NCBI RefSeq assembly: GCF_036850765.1 | Contig: NC_089491.1 | Span: 183,995,520-184,059,519, forward strand | Direction: 5' to 3' | Length of the DNA stretch: 64,000 nt | Origin: Saccopteryx bilineata | Taxonomy: Eukaryota > Chordata > Mammalia > Chiroptera > Emballonuridae | Shown here: positions 12,025-23,395 of the stretch, piece by piece | How positions within the stretch are numbered: the first letter of the stretch is position 1 | Layout: each line of letters starts with the position of its first letter | Program-made: the position numbers and the translations under genes | Notes under the pieces: model-generated | Told to the model about the DNA's origin: nothing | Seen by the model: the letters and a program-made list of their open reading frames with translations, nothing else | The model's database searches: none

Positions 12025-12355
12025 ACTTAACCAGGTCAGCGAACTATGGCTCCATGGCCAAATCCAAGCCACTGCGGGTTTCTGTATGGCCCCCAAGCTA
12101 AGAATGGTTTGTTCATTTCTGAGTTATTGGGGGGGAGGGGGAAATCAGAAGAATATTTTGCAACATATGAAATTCAAATTTCAGAGTCCATAAATAAAGT
12201 TTTATTAGAACACAGCCACATTCATTCATTCACATATTGTGTATGGTGGCTTTCCAGGTACAATGGCAGATTTAGTAGTTTTGATAGACTGTCCCTTGCT
12301 CACAAAGCCGATATTATGTACTATCAATAGCGTTACAGAAAATGTGTGCTGACTC
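12025..12355. mobile_element. Old mammalian hAT-type MER element
   Basis: Resembles the common mammalian element with 'gaactatgg..ccaaatccaagcc', 'ataaagttttattagaacacagccac', 'ttcacatattgtgtatggtggctt' and a terminal 'acagaaaatgtgtgctgactc'. The opposing ends 'gtcagcgaacta' and 'tgtgctgac' are compatible with short inverted termini. Confidence 0.5.
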
Positions 12356-13200
12356 TTGAACTTAACTATTAGGCTGAACTCTCTGAAACTGTTTTTGTAA
12401 GTCAAAAGCTAAAAATGTCATATGCTTACAAATAATGTATAAGTGAAGCAAAGAGAGAGATACTGTAGGGTTGGGTAGTTTAATGTGCATCTTGTTACTC
12501 GTAGCATCAGCTTTGGATATATTTTTCGGTTCTATTTGGTGGCCATTGTTAGAATCTATTCACCTCACCAATACAATTCAATAAATGAAGATAAAAAATT
12601 AGACACCCAAGATCAAAAGAAGATATGGTGTTGTCCTATAAATCTCCCCACACAGACATCATCAGTGTTTTCTTTGTCATATTGGCTGTTTAGAAATGAA
12701 CTTTTAACACAGTACAAATAAAAATAAAAAAGCTGCCTCTGGACATCTCCTTTCAGTTATTCTCTGGGTCCTCTTGTAAAAACCATTACTATCACCAAAG
12801 TTCAACTTCCGCTTTAGATAAGGAAGTCTGCACCCTTTCAGTGGCTGGAGAAATTCCCACATGAGGGCACAGTGCTACTCTGTTGGGGCCAAGTGAAATC
12901 AAAATAAAGGCCTTCCCCCAAAATGATTCTGAGTTTGGGTAGTTTCACATTAAATAAAGTAGAAAACTACTTTTTGCAGTTTTAGAACAATATTACTTGC
13001 ACATGCTTAACTTCTGCTGATAATTAAAGGGGAGAAAAGCAATGTGCTTCAACCTATTCCAATTCTAAAAGTAAGGTTTCCTTTCTTTATTCAACAGATG
13101 TGTCTGTACCATCAGCAATGTGAGAGAAATGAATTTTTTTTTTTTAAAAAGTGAAAGCCAATTTCAAATATGTAACTTAAAAATGTGAATTTTAAAAAGC
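12356..13200. other. Intronic sequence, nothing recognised
   Basis: AT-rich, no repeat family or exon recognised. Confidence 0.45.
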
Positions 13201-13207
13201 TTGAAAC

Positions 13208-13577
13208 TGCCCTGGCCGGTTGGCTCAGCAGTCAAGCGTCAGCCCAGTGTGTGGACGACCTGGGTTGATTTCTGGTCAGGGCACACAGGAGAAGCAACCA
13301 TCTCCTTCTCCAATCCTCCCTCTCTCAATTTTCTCTCTCCCCCTCCCATAGCCATGACTTGGTTGGAGCAGGATGGCCCCAGGTGCTGAGGATGGCTCCA
13401 CAGCCTCATCTCAGGTGTTAAAATAGCTCAGTTGCTGAGCAATGGAACAATGGCCACAGATGAGCAGAGCATTGCCCTATAGGGGGTTTGCCGGGTAGAT
13501 CCTGGTTGGGTACATGCAGCAATCTGATTCTTTGCCTCTCTGCTTCTCATTTAAGAAAACTTAAAAAAAAATAAAAG
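13208..13577 (+). mobile_element. Rhin-1-like SINE
   Basis: Head 'ccctggccggttggctcag', tRNA-like B-box region, 'agggcacacaggagaagc', a pyrimidine tract, the long body ('ggagcaggatggccccaggtgctgaggatggctcc..') and an A-rich tail. Diverged relative to the copies at 27.3 and 29 kb. TTGAAACT/CTGAAACT at the two sides may be the target duplication. Confidence 0.85.
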
Positions 13578-14044
13578 ACTGAAACTAATAAAATGTAATA
13601 AAATGAAACCAAAAGGTAAAAGTACTCTAATCTCCAAAGACATTATTTATAATAAATCAATCTTCATCAGCCGTTTCTTCAAAAAACCCTAGATACAATC
13701 TTAGCTGTTCCCTTGCTCTGGGATAAAGAAAAGTCCCAGGCAATCTAGGGCTCTGACATTTTCCTTTTAACCTTAAAGCAACACAAGAAGGACAATTTCA
13801 TGCAGAAGAGTATTATTGCTGGTAAGAAGGATAAAACTCTAACTTGGGAATTCTGATGCCTGCTTTAAAGACGACCTTTAAAAATGTTCTCTTGTCCTTC
13901 ATATGAAAGGGGGAGGCCGCTCAGCCACGTATCCACAAATGTGCGGACTATGCCACCTTAACACAAGACAGGTCAGGAAACACCAGGTGGGGGGCAGGCA
14001 GACACATTTCTCTTGGCTAGAAATTTGGGATGCAGTTTGGGGGA

Positions 14045-14230
14045 ATGAGATTACACAGGTCTGAAACCCTAGATCAGACAGTAAGTATCTGCATGACTTT
14101 CAGCAAGTTACTTTACATCTCCCAGTGCCTCAGTTTCTCATCAGTAAAATGGGCATAATTAGCAATACTTGCTTACTGGGTGGTTCTCTGACTGTTGGAA
14201 AACCAAACTGCTTAAAGCACTTTACAACTA
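14045..14230 (+). repeat. MIR SINE remnant
   Basis: Forward MIR order: 'gactttcagcaagttactttacatctcc', 'cctcagtttctcatcagtaaaatggg', 'taatta..atacttgcttactgggtggtt', 'aaagcactttaca'. Confidence 0.65.
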
Positions 14231-14561
14231 ACAACTTTGTTAATGCTTGTAATGCTGAACACAAGAAAGGTGGTGTCATTATCCTCATTTTATTGACCCC
14301 AATAATATTACAGACAAAATGACTTAGTTAAACATCTGAGACAAGCTATTCTGGCATTTCCCCATAGCAACTGACGTTTTAAACAACATGTTGTGTTTAC
14401 AAAAACGATGCTCTTGTAAACTAGTTGCACAACAACCTATAAATAGAACACAGGTATTACAAGAAGAAATTGTGACATGTCTCAGGGTTTCAGCACTCCA
14501 ACATGCCTTTTCTGAGGCAAGCACAGTATTACTGCAAGTAGACATTAAAAGCAATAATTTC

Positions 14562-14685
14562 CCTGGCCCTCGCCAGTTGGCTCAGTGTGGCTCAGGTTGG
14601 CCTGGTGTGTGGATATCACAGGTTCGGTTCGATTCCCAGTCAAGGCACACCTGCGACCATCTGCTTCTCCACCCCTCCCCCTTTC

Positions 14686-14724
<39 letters not shown>

Positions 14725-14947
14725 GTAGCCATGGCTCCATTGGAGCAAGTTGGCCCCAGGGGACTGAGGATGGCTCCATGGTCTACACCTCAGGCACTAA
14801 AAATGGCTCCGGTTGCAACGAAGCAAGGGCCCTAGATGGGCAGAGCATCGCCCCCTAGTGGACTTTGCTGGTTGGATCCTGGTTGAGGCACATGCAGGAA
14901 TCTGTCTCTCTGCCTCCCCTCCTCTCCCTAAAAAAAAAAAAAAAATT
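14562..14947 (+). mobile_element. Rhin-1-like SINE with expanded (TC)n
   Basis: Same family as the copy at 13.2 kb, with an internal run of about 16 TC units (14690-14722) in the pyrimidine tract and a small duplication in the head ('ggctcagtgtggctcag'). Ends in a poly-A tail. The 156-codon open frame here is only a read-through of the SINE. Confidence 0.85.
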
Positions 14948-16485
14948 TCTCTTTCATTACTGTAGTCTTTTTTTTTTTAACACATAACTTTAACTGAAAA
15001 CAATCTGCTTTGAAAAACCTTTACCCCTGTCAACATTAATTTGTAGTGAAAGTCTGCTTTTTTTTCCAGATTAAAGAGTGAACAGTAACAAAGTAGCCCT
15101 TTGAAAGCTAGTTGTTATCTAACATTTCTTTACCTTTGTGCACAGACCATGTCAAGTCTCAGTTAACAATTCCAGCCTCCCCAGTTTACAAGGGAAAGAC
15201 CATGCCAGTTTACACTGAGGCCCCAGAAGGGCCAATCTGGGTTCCATTTTAGGTAAATTGACCTCTCCATCCTCAAAAAGTTAGAAAGTACAAAGTTTGC
15301 TATGACATTGAAGAAGACAAATGCATGAGAAGAATGGAAATTATTGTAAACCGGATGCCCAATATTATTCTTAAATACAAAGAACAAAGTAAGCTACCAA
15401 TATATTTTCATTACTCAAGGAAAGATATACTCCATGATTGTGTTTGCTGATTTTGGCTATGGTCTCCGCAACCATGAATATCACACAGCAGAGAGGGGGC
15501 ACTCCATCCTGTTAGCCGAATAAATGAAGAAAGGAACTCATTTTCTCCATCACGCCCCACAGGGGAGACCAGAATGACGACCAAGCGCTAAGCCTGCCTG
15601 TTTGTTTCTTAAAGAATAAAATATGGTTATTGGGGTGTCCCATCACCTGGTTTCAGGAAAAATGAGTCTATGTCCCAAAGAAAAAAACATATTAATAATA
15701 AGCACGAATGAACCTGGGAGCAGAACATGTGGGGTGAGACCCCACACAGACGCAGCAGAGCAGTGGCTGATGCAGTCACAGACGAGTGTGTCTCTGGGTG
15801 GAACCTTCATCTGAATGCTACCTTCTGCCTCACAACCAGGTGCACACTCAGTCATACTGCTCTGCACAGTGGGAGCCCCACGGAAAGGGCGTGGCGGGCC
15901 AGGATGGGGCGCTCTCTCAATACAGAAACACTGCTGTGCCGAAAGGCAATCCCAGAGGCCAAAAGGGGACCCGGAGGTGGCAGACAGGGAGTTCCGACAC
16001 CATCAGTGCAAAGCTGCACAGCAAAGCACTGAATTACTTCAGACAGTGGGAATCTCTTCCCTGCAAATGTCCAAAAGCTGGTGTGCCACCTTTTGTGGAC
16101 CCTCTGAGGATCTCTGCATTGAATGGGAAGGTTCTAAGAATTATTTTCCAACAGTTGATCTATCACTGCCCTCACCCACACCTCCAGTTAATGCAAAACC
16201 GCAACTGCTTTCAGAGTTAAAATTAATTTACAAGAACATGGCTTTAGAAAGGTATTTGTCTTGCAAAGATAATTCTCTAATATCTGGTAAATCATACTCG
16301 ACATACAATAAATTGAAATATATGATTGACTGAAACATCCTATCCCAACCAGACCTTTGGTGTGGGGGCTGCTAGTGAGCCCTAAGAGCTGCTGATCCCT
16401 GCGGCTCCCAACAGGGCTCTCCTTCCTACCCGACATTCCCTGGAAGCCCTTCACTACTTCCAAGGCTGCATTTAAGATCTAAGCA
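14948..16485. other. Intronic sequence; overlapping ORFs without recognised domains
   Basis: Three overlapping plus-strand frames (15727-16032, 15786-16220, 15815-16333; up to 172 codons) are open together in a GC-richer patch. None contains a domain or motif I recognise, and no splice-site pair or start context singles one out. Treated as non-coding. Confidence 0.4.
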
Positions 16486-16489
16486 CTAA

Positions 16490-16688
16490 ACACTTCCCTA
16501 GTCATGTCTCCAGGACAGATGGCTGGTTGCCTTCAGAGTATCTGTATTTGCATATTGCACAAATTCAAGCTGCCCAAACTTGTACTCATTCTTCCTTCTT
16601 CCTGTGATCTGCCGCTGTCTCAGGTATGATCCTCCCTCTGCTGCTCCTGCCTTAGTGGACCACGAATTCCCAGAAGCATCTCCGATCC
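16490..16688 (+). repeat. L2 remnant, left part
   Basis: Together with 17829-18310 this looks like one L2 3' region split by the hAT element: 'tcttccttcttcctgtgatc..' here and the 'ataaaatgtaaattccttag..tcttcatgatctgcacc' portion on the far side. Confidence 0.45.
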
Positions 16689-16949
16689 TACTAGCCCAGT
16701 GGTTCTCAAACTTTTTTGAAGTCGGGGCGCATTTAAAATCCTACAAATAATTGGAGGAGCACTATATACAGATTTCTGAGAAATATGTTATAATAAGTCA
16801 AATATTAAAGAAAAAAATATAAAGTCCAAGCGTGCTTTTATGGTAATTAAATGAAATAAATACAAAATTAAATTTATTCTGACATTTAAAAACATTTTTA
16901 TGTTACATTTTTTCAGTTATGCTTTTTAGAATTCATAAAAAAGAGGGGT

Positions 16950-17092
16950 TACAAAGACAGAGGACAATCTGACTTTGGGTGATGGGTATGCAACATAATT
17001 GAATGACAAGATAACCTGGACATGTTTTCTTTGAACATATGTACCCTGATTTATGGATGTCACCCCATTAAAGTTAATAAAAATAAAAAATA
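16950..17092 (+). mobile_element. 5'-truncated L1 3' tail
   Basis: Nearly identical to the L1 3' end at 47875-48000: 'gacagaggacaatctgactttgg', 'gacaagataacctggac', 'gatgtcaccccattaaa', then an A-rich tail. It lies inside the hAT element and is therefore younger than it. Confidence 0.8.
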
Positions 17093-17184
17093 AAAAAAAT
17101 AAACAACAAAAAAGTTATCTTTTTATATATATAGATACATTCTTAGTAAGATTTAGCAAATTTGGCAGATCCAAGCCAAATTTG

Positions 17185-17439
17185 TTAAGTTTTTTCATTC
17201 CTGTGTTTATGAGAAACATGAACCTTATGTGTCCTAGCGATTTCTTCAATGTTTGGGCATATATTTGAAAGGCAAACTCTCATTTCCTCGTCAATACATT
17301 GAAGAATTCCTCTCTTTTTACTCTTAATTGTGTTGAGGGTAGAAAATCCTAATTCATATAAAAAGAATGTTGAAAACTGTAGTAAAATGTCCAAAGCTTC
17401 TTTAGGTATTGCCACATATTCTTCTTTTAAGAAATCCAA
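17185..17439 (-). pseudogene. hAT transposase C-terminal remnant
   Basis: About 84 codons on the minus strand. The segment AIPKEALDILLQFST followed by YELGFSTLNTIKSKKR and then CIDEEMRVCLSNICPNIEE corresponds to the C-terminal dimerisation region of hAT transposases (SCAND3/ZBED-type proteins carry the pattern CE.GFS.L...K...R). The rest of the transposase is gone, and the frame has no start of its own. It lies within the hAT element in the orientation expected for its own gene. Confidence 0.7.
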
Positions 17440-17828
17440 AAGGCTTCAAGAGACAATTCCTTATGTTTAATCATCAATCCAAAACCCCCACCATACATAT
17501 CATCTTAACTTTACACCAAACAAAGGATAGAAGAAACTTGCCTCCAGTCTTTCTGGGGAATATGGGGGGTAGTGTAAACAATCCAGCACCACAGCTCAAC
17601 AGCCTTTTGCAACCTAATCAGGCAAGTGAGATGGGGGCTGGGCAGACTGTCAGCTTACAGCCAATTCCCCATACCTCTGTCCCCCAAAAATCTAAACTCC
17701 AAAAACCCTGTTGGTTTTTGGTCCCAAACAGGCACATATTTCTCTGGGATACCATAGGGTGCACCTGGAAATCTTCTAGGGCGCACCAGTGTGCCCTGGC
17801 ACACACTTTGAGAACCACTGTCCTAGCC

Positions 17829-18310
17829 TCTTACTCTCACCCACATCTAGTCTCTCCATCACAACTATGACTAAAATCCCCATTTGCAATCTTAATTCAG
17901 GGCTTTATCACATCCTCCAAGCCCTACTGCAAAAACAGACCTCCTACCCAGTTATTTCCCCCACCTTCAACACACCTGTAGGGTGTGACCAGACTTTCTC
18001 AACCGTGGATATGGCCATGTCTCTCCCATGCTCAAATTTCTATAAACAGACCCCTGGGCTTCAGAATAAAATGTAAATTCCTTAGTTTGCCATACAAAGG
18101 TCTTCATGATCTGCACCTCTCCCTATCTCCAGCCTCCCCACCTGCTCTCCTCACATCCTCCATTCTCAGCCATAACACATACCCTGCTGTTTACAGAGAG
18201 CAGTGTTGCTACACACAATTCTCGCACACGTTTCCACCTGCCGGGAATACTCTAACTTCTTCCTGTCGGACAAATCCCTCCAGTCCTTGAATGCTCAGTG
18301 AAAGTAGCAC
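17829..18310 (+). repeat. L2 LINE remnant, right part
   Basis: Contains the L2 3' signature 'ttcagaataaaatgtaaattcctta..', 'aaaggtcttcatgatctgcacctc', 'cctccccacctgctctcctcac' and 'cacgtttccacctgccgggaatactc'. No coding frame. Confidence 0.6.
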
Positions 18311-18404
18311 CACATTGTCTTAAGGTTGCTTTATTATAGTTTTAAAACATTGCAATGTAACCATTAAGTAATTAGTGGTTACTCTGATGAAGATTACCAG
18401 AAAC

Positions 18405-18500
18405 CTGAACTGGTTTCCTAGCTCTACCATTTACTAGTTGTGTGACTTGGGCAAGCTAATTTCTGAAACCCAGTTTCTTTAGCTGTAAATGTGGGCAACT
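18405..18500 (+). repeat. MIR SINE remnant
   Basis: 'ctagctctaccatttactagttgtgtgacttgggcaagctaa' followed by 'cccagtttctttagctgtaaatgtggg' is forward MIR. The hAT MITE at 18509 inserted at its right edge. Confidence 0.65.
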
Positions 18501-18508
18501 GTGTAGAC

Positions 18509-18849
18509 CAGGGGTAGTCAACCTTTTTATATCTACCGCCCACTTTTGTATCTGTTAGTAGTAAAATTTTCTAACTACCCACCAGTTCCACAGTAATGGT
18601 GATTTATAGAGTAGGGAAGTTACTTTATAAAATTTATAAAGCAGAGTTACAGCAAGTTAAGCATATAATAATAATTACTTACCAAATACTTTATGTCGAA
18701 TTTTTGCTAAGTTTGGCAGAATAAATCTTTATAAAACTTACTATAGTTAAATCTATCTTTTTATTTATACTTTGGTTGCTCCACTACTGCCCACCATGAA
18801 ATCTGGAACGCCCACTAGTGGGTGGTAGGAACCAGGTTGACTACCACTG
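18509..18849. mobile_element. hAT MITE copy 1, perfect 8-bp TSD
   Basis: 341 bp. Begins CAGGGGTAGTCAACC and ends GGTTGACTACCACTG. Both flanks read GTGTAGAC (18501-18508 and 18850-18857), a perfect target duplication. Subterminal 'ctaccgcccac' and 'gtgggtggtag' also pair. It is a sister of the element at 22715-23047. No coding capacity. Confidence 0.92.
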
Positions 18850-18869
18850 GTGTAGACTAAGAAAATAGA

Positions 18870-19242
18870 TGCCCTGGCTGGTTGGCTCAGTGGTAGAACA
18901 TCAGCCATGTGTGTGGAAGTCCCAGGTTCAATTCCGGTCAGGGCACACAGGAGAAGCGCCTATCTACTTCTGTACTCCTTCCCCCCTCGCTTCTCTCTCT
19001 CTTCCCATCCTGCAGCCATTGGCTCGATTGGAGTGAGTTGGCCCCGGCCACTGAGGTTGGCTCCATGGCCTCCACCTCAGGTGCTAAGAAGTGTTCCGGT
19101 TGCTGAGTAATGGAGCAATGCCCCAGATGGGCAGATCATCACCCCCTAGTGGGCTTCCTGGGTGAACCCCAGTTGGGGCACATGCAGGAGTCTGTCTCTG
19201 CCTCCCCTCCTCTCACTGAAAGAAAAAGAAAAGAGAGAGAGA
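18870..19242 (+). mobile_element. Rhin-1-like SINE
   Basis: 'gccctggctggttggctcagtggtagaac' head, 'ggcacacaggagaagcg', body with 'ggttgctgagtaatggagcaatgcc' and an A-rich tail. AATAGATG/AATAAATG flanks are a possible target duplication. Confidence 0.88.
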
Positions 19243-19930
19243 ATAAATGACTGGGAACTGTTTAGCAAAGACTTGGCAGAGCCATATTTTATCTGTTTAG
19301 ATCCTCTCTCTTATACTGTCTTTCCCTTTTACCCCCCTCCATCCCACTCACACACCTGAGTGGTCCCTAGCCATAGCTGATTTGTCTACAGATGGCCACC
19401 TGATCCTAGCTGAGCTGTTAGGCCTGCTCCACGGTAAATGGAAAGAGACAAAGAGGTTTGGGGCAAAGAGAGACAATAAAGAAGTGAAGCAGATTATGTA
19501 AAACAAGAGACAGATTAGAAATAAAGAGAATCTAGTGGAGTCTAAGTACCTAACCTAGTTCCAACTGTTCCCAAGACCTATTCATCCTTAGAATATCTGG
19601 GTAACCCCAATATTCTATAATAAATTTCCCTTGGGTGGCTGTCAGCTGCTGATTGAGTCTAATAACACCCAATTCTCATACACACTCATTTGTGCTATTA
19701 TTATAGTAATAAGTAAATAACTCAAAGGCAGAAGTAGAATCTTATTTGATTTTGTATTCTCAGAGACTAGTGTAGTACCTGATACACTGCAGGCAGTCAA
19801 ATATCTCCTGAATGAAAGGTGGATCTCAGGGGAGAAATAGCAACCTGGAGTTAAAATTCTTTCACAAGCTCCAGACTCTCTAGATACCTGTCCTAAGCAG
19901 TAAAAGAGACACTTAAAAAAAAAAGGTTCA
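19243..19930. other. Intronic sequence, nothing recognised
   Basis: No repeat family, exon or RNA gene recognised. Confidence 0.45.
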
Positions 19931-20272
19931 GCTTGACCAAGTAGTGGCGCAGTAGATAAAGCGTCGGACTGGGATGCGGAGGACCCAGGTTCGAGACCCT
20001 GAGGTCGCCAGCTTGAGTGCGGGCTCATCTGGTTTGAGCAAAGCTCACCAGCTTGGACCCAACGTTGCTGGCTCGAGCAAGGGGTTACTTGGTCTGCTGT
20101 AGGCCTGCAGTGAAGGCACATATGAGAAAGCAATCAATGAACAACTAAGGTGTTGCAACAAAAAACTAATGATTGATGCTTCTCATCTCTCTCCCTTCCC
20201 GTCTGTCTGTCCCTATCTATCCCTCTCTCTCTAACTCTCTGTCTCTGTAAAAACATAATAATAATTTAAAAA
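19931..20272 (+). mobile_element. tRNA SINE (CTGACCAGGCGGTGGCGCAG type)
   Basis: Head 'gcttgaccaagtagtggcgcagtagataaagcgtcggactggg', tRNA-like 'aggttcgagaccctgaggtc', repeated 'ggcttgagc' style body, 'gcacatatgagaaagcaatcaatgaac', a pyrimidine tract and an A-rich tail. Older siblings lie at 41.1, 54.7 and (reversed) 33.7 kb. Confidence 0.85.
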
Positions 20273-21727
20273 AATAATTTTTAAAAAAGGTAGAAAAATT
20301 CTGACAGTTATGACCAGACAGAGGCCTAAGATAAACTTCTGAGAGCCACTGGTTAGGCAGTAGTCCCCTGAATATCTTTGACTTGTTATCAATTGAGCTA
20401 ATCAATGTTTATTGAGAGAATTATTTTTTAAGCTGTATTCTATGAATACACATCAAACTAATAAAGAGAACTAAACCTGAAGCTTACCATCAGGAGACAG
20501 TAGAAGGCTCAGTTATTAGAAATTTAGCAGTTGAAGAGAACTAATCACTATCCCAATCATGACCCCGGGATATAGAAGAACTTACATAAGTCTCAGAAAC
20601 TGTTGGAAATTCCGTAGACTGGAAATGAGTTGTTTACCTTCCTTACTGCATTTCAATCTGGACAATAAAATAGAACCCATTGTTCTAGATTCCTGGCTAT
20701 AGTCAGAAATAGGCTCTAAATGGCTGAGAATGAAGTTTCATAGTGGAACCAGAACCATGACAGAGGAAACGTTTTCTTCATAAAAAAGGCCATGAGCCTA
20801 ATTTTCATCTCATTACATTTCTAAATCGCACATATTTTTGTATGCTGGTTGCAACATATCCTTTCTGCACTGACACAAAATATGAACTAATCAGCAAATA
20901 ATAAAAATAGTGCAAAAATCTTACATCCTACATTTTCAAAAATAGTTCCTAACTCATTAGTGTATTTCTAAACGGTTCTATAGTACAAAAGGTTTCTGAA
21001 TAAGATGACTGATAACTTAATCTACATTTGACCCAAACATTAGATCCACTTACAGGCTTAACTGGAAACTTTACTAAAACTATAAACTAATAAAGCATAA
21101 CACTGAATACCTAAAAGTGCAATTTATGACACTGTTTCTATGGAAAAGTCCATTTAGAATTTCATCTTCCATTGTTTATAATGATTTCCAATCTTTGTAT
21201 ACCTATGCATTATTATGAGAACTTGTTAAAACATGGTTTCCGATTCCCAATTCCATAGATTATGACTCAGTAGGTTTAAGGTCGGGCCTGAAAAAAAAGC
21301 TCTCAGGTGATGGCGATACTTTTGGTTTTCTAGTGACACTGAACAGCTCTGACCTGGATGAAACACAGTCCTTTGCTGAGGCCAAGGACTGGAACTCTCT
21401 TCAGTGAGGCAGTAAAGTGCCCTGTGCTACAGCTGCTGCTACTGGTTAATACTGCCAGAGTCAGAAGCTCAAGAGGCTTCTAGGGATGGAAAGGGGGATC
21501 GCTGAGAGGCATGGAGCTAGGATGGCAGGAACATGAACTTAAAGTGGGTCACTGGGATTGTGGCAGGAACATGACTGGGGCCACGGGAACCCCCAATGAA
21601 TGAGCTGAGAGTAAAAGTATGGGTAGGTTCTAATGAGTCACTAGCTTCAAGGGAGCGGGTGAATTTGAGTAGTGGTGGCTGAGAGTCTACCACATCCATG
21701 ACCAATGTTAGAAAATGGTCAGCTGTA
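20273..21727. other. Intronic sequence, nothing recognised
   Basis: AT-rich with only short chance frames. No repeat family or exon recognised. Confidence 0.45.
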
Positions 21728-21728
21728 G

Positions 21729-22115
21729 GCCCTGGCCAGTTGGCTAAGTAGTAGAGCGTCAGCCTGGCCTGTGGAAGTCCCGGGTTCGATTCTAGTCAGG
21801 GCACACAGGAGAAGCGCTCATCTGCTTCTCCACCCTTCCCCCTCTCCTTTCTCTCTATCTTTCTCTTCCCCTTTCTCAGCCAAGGCTCCACTGGAGCAAA
21901 GTTGGCCTGGGCACTGAGGATGGCTGCATGGCCTCTGCCTCAGGCGCTAGAAGGGCTCCAGCCACAAAGGAACAACACCGCAGATGGGCAGAGCATCACC
22001 CCCTGGTGGGCATGCCAGGTGGATCCCAGTTGGGCGCATGTGGGAGTCTGTCTGACTGCCTTCCTGCTTCTAACTTTGGAAAAATACAAAAAAATAAAAA
22101 AGAGAAGAAGAAAAT
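21729..22115 (+). mobile_element. Rhin-1-like SINE with TSD
   Basis: Full-length head-to-tail copy. Flanks AAATGGTCAGCTGTA before and AAATGGTCAGCAGTA after form a 15-bp target duplication with one mismatch. Confidence 0.9.
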
Positions 22116-22168
22116 GGTCAGCAGTAAAAAAGCAATGATAAGAGGAGGTGAGGGAAGGAAAGGTTAGC

Positions 22169-22653
22169 TGTTGGACAAATAAGTTTGGAAAATCTGTATT
22201 TTCTGGTTTTGCTCATTTTTATTGTTAAAAATGGTGCTCAGGTGATAACAGTTAATTACCTTCATGCTTAGGAAGGGGCTTGGTTATGCTAATGTGTACT
22301 GGAGGAGACCATGTTGTTGCAGGGAGAGAGGCCACGTGGTTGCAGAGGATTCAGGCAACCAAGATGGAGGCTGTGCTGACGGGGAACAGAGGTGAGAGGC
22401 CTTGTAAGCTCCGCTGAACTGGTGAGGGCCTTTGATTATAGGAAAACACAGATGAATCAGTGGCTTTGGGAGCCCTGAATGGAAAGGGAAGTGTTTTCCC
22501 ACTGTATATACTCACTTGCCAGATGTGAGCTAGGATTAAAGATAATGGCCCACCAGTTCTTGGCTCTGTTGTTTCATTATGATTTATCTGAAACAAATGG
22601 GAACCTGCACGAGCCAGGCGGCTGTGATGGCGGCCGCGGCTACTGGCCATACA
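22169..22653 (+). repeat. Solo LTR, class III-like family (same as 45.5-kb provirus)
   Basis: Starts TGTTGGACAAATAAGTTT like the proviral LTR at 45497 and ends ...GGCCATACA. It shares the U3/R segment 'ggattaaagataatggcccac' and the 3' segment 'tctgaaacaaatgggaacctgcac'. Related solo copies lie at 25.6, 37.8 (minus) and 57.1 kb (minus). Confidence 0.7.
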
Positions 22654-22714
22654 CTACCCAGTGGTGGAAGTGGCTGCAATACAAAGGGATGAAGGGAACT
22701 CTAATTACTTAGCG

Positions 22715-23047
22715 CAGGGATAGTCAACCTTTTTATACCTACCGCCCACTTTTGTATCTCTGTTAGTAGTAAAATTTTCTAACCGCCCACCAGTTCCACA
22801 GTAATGGTGATTTATAAAGTAGGGAAGTAACTTTACTTTATAAAATTTATAAAGCAGAGTTACAGCAAGTTACTTACCAAGTACTTTATGTTGGATTTTG
22901 GCTAAGTTTGGCAGAATAAATCTTTATAAAACAACTTACTATAGTTAAATCGATCTTTTTATTTATACTTTGGTTGCTCCACTACCGCCCACCATGAAAG
23001 CTGGAACGCCCACTAGTGGGCGGTAGGGACCAGGTTGACTACCACTG
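22715..23047. mobile_element. hAT MITE copy 2, perfect 8-bp TSD
   Basis: 333 bp, close relative of 18509-18849 with the same termini (CAGGGATAGTCAACC / GGTTGACTACCACTG). Flanks are identical ACTTAGCG (22707-22714 and 23048-23055). Differences from copy 1 are small indels and scattered substitutions. Confidence 0.92.
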
Positions 23048-23164
23048 ACTTAGCGTATCAAGCAGGAAGGTAAATCTTCAATAGGGTAACTATTCTGATA
23101 TCAAACATAATTATACACTATCGATATTCAAATTAAATACAAGATACTTTTCACTATTAAGGAA

Positions 23165-23395
23165 AATGAATAATATAACACTTGTCAATACTTTATAATT
23201 TAATTGTACATCATCTCATTTGAGCCTCCCAACAGTAAGATAGATAGGAAAGGTATTTGTCCCATTAAAAAAAAACAAAACTGAATCCAGCAAGTTGACT
23301 AACTAAGATGGGTTCAGAGAGCCACTGAGTGGTAAAGCCAAGTCAGATCTCCATCTGATTTCAAAGTCTATCTCCACAACTTACCTACACTGAAG
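23165..23395 (-). repeat. MIR-like SINE remnant
   Basis: 'acatcatctcatttgagcctcccaacag' then 'ggaaaggtatttgtcccatt' and 'gagccactgagtggtaaagcc' follow reversed MIR order, diverged. Confidence 0.45.

Larger units (their letters stand above)
16697..17820 (-). mobile_element. hAT transposon, internally decayed, with TSD
   Basis: Ends are CAGTGGTTCTCAAAC and GTTTGAGAACCACTG-type inverted repeats (1124 bp). Flanks TACTAGCC (16689-16696) and TCCTAGCC (17821-17828) form an 8-bp target duplication with one mismatch. A minus-strand transposase remnant sits at 17185-17439 and an L1 3' tail was inserted at about 16950-17092. The element itself landed inside an old L2. Confidence 0.85.

Noticed and set aside
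14388..14858. 156-codon ORF
   Set aside because: Read-through of a Rhin-1-like SINE and its TC repeat.
20217..22500. CRISPR array or bacterial-type operon structure
   Set aside because: Direct repeats in the window are SINE, LTR or microsatellite copies. Gene density and splice sites are mammalian.
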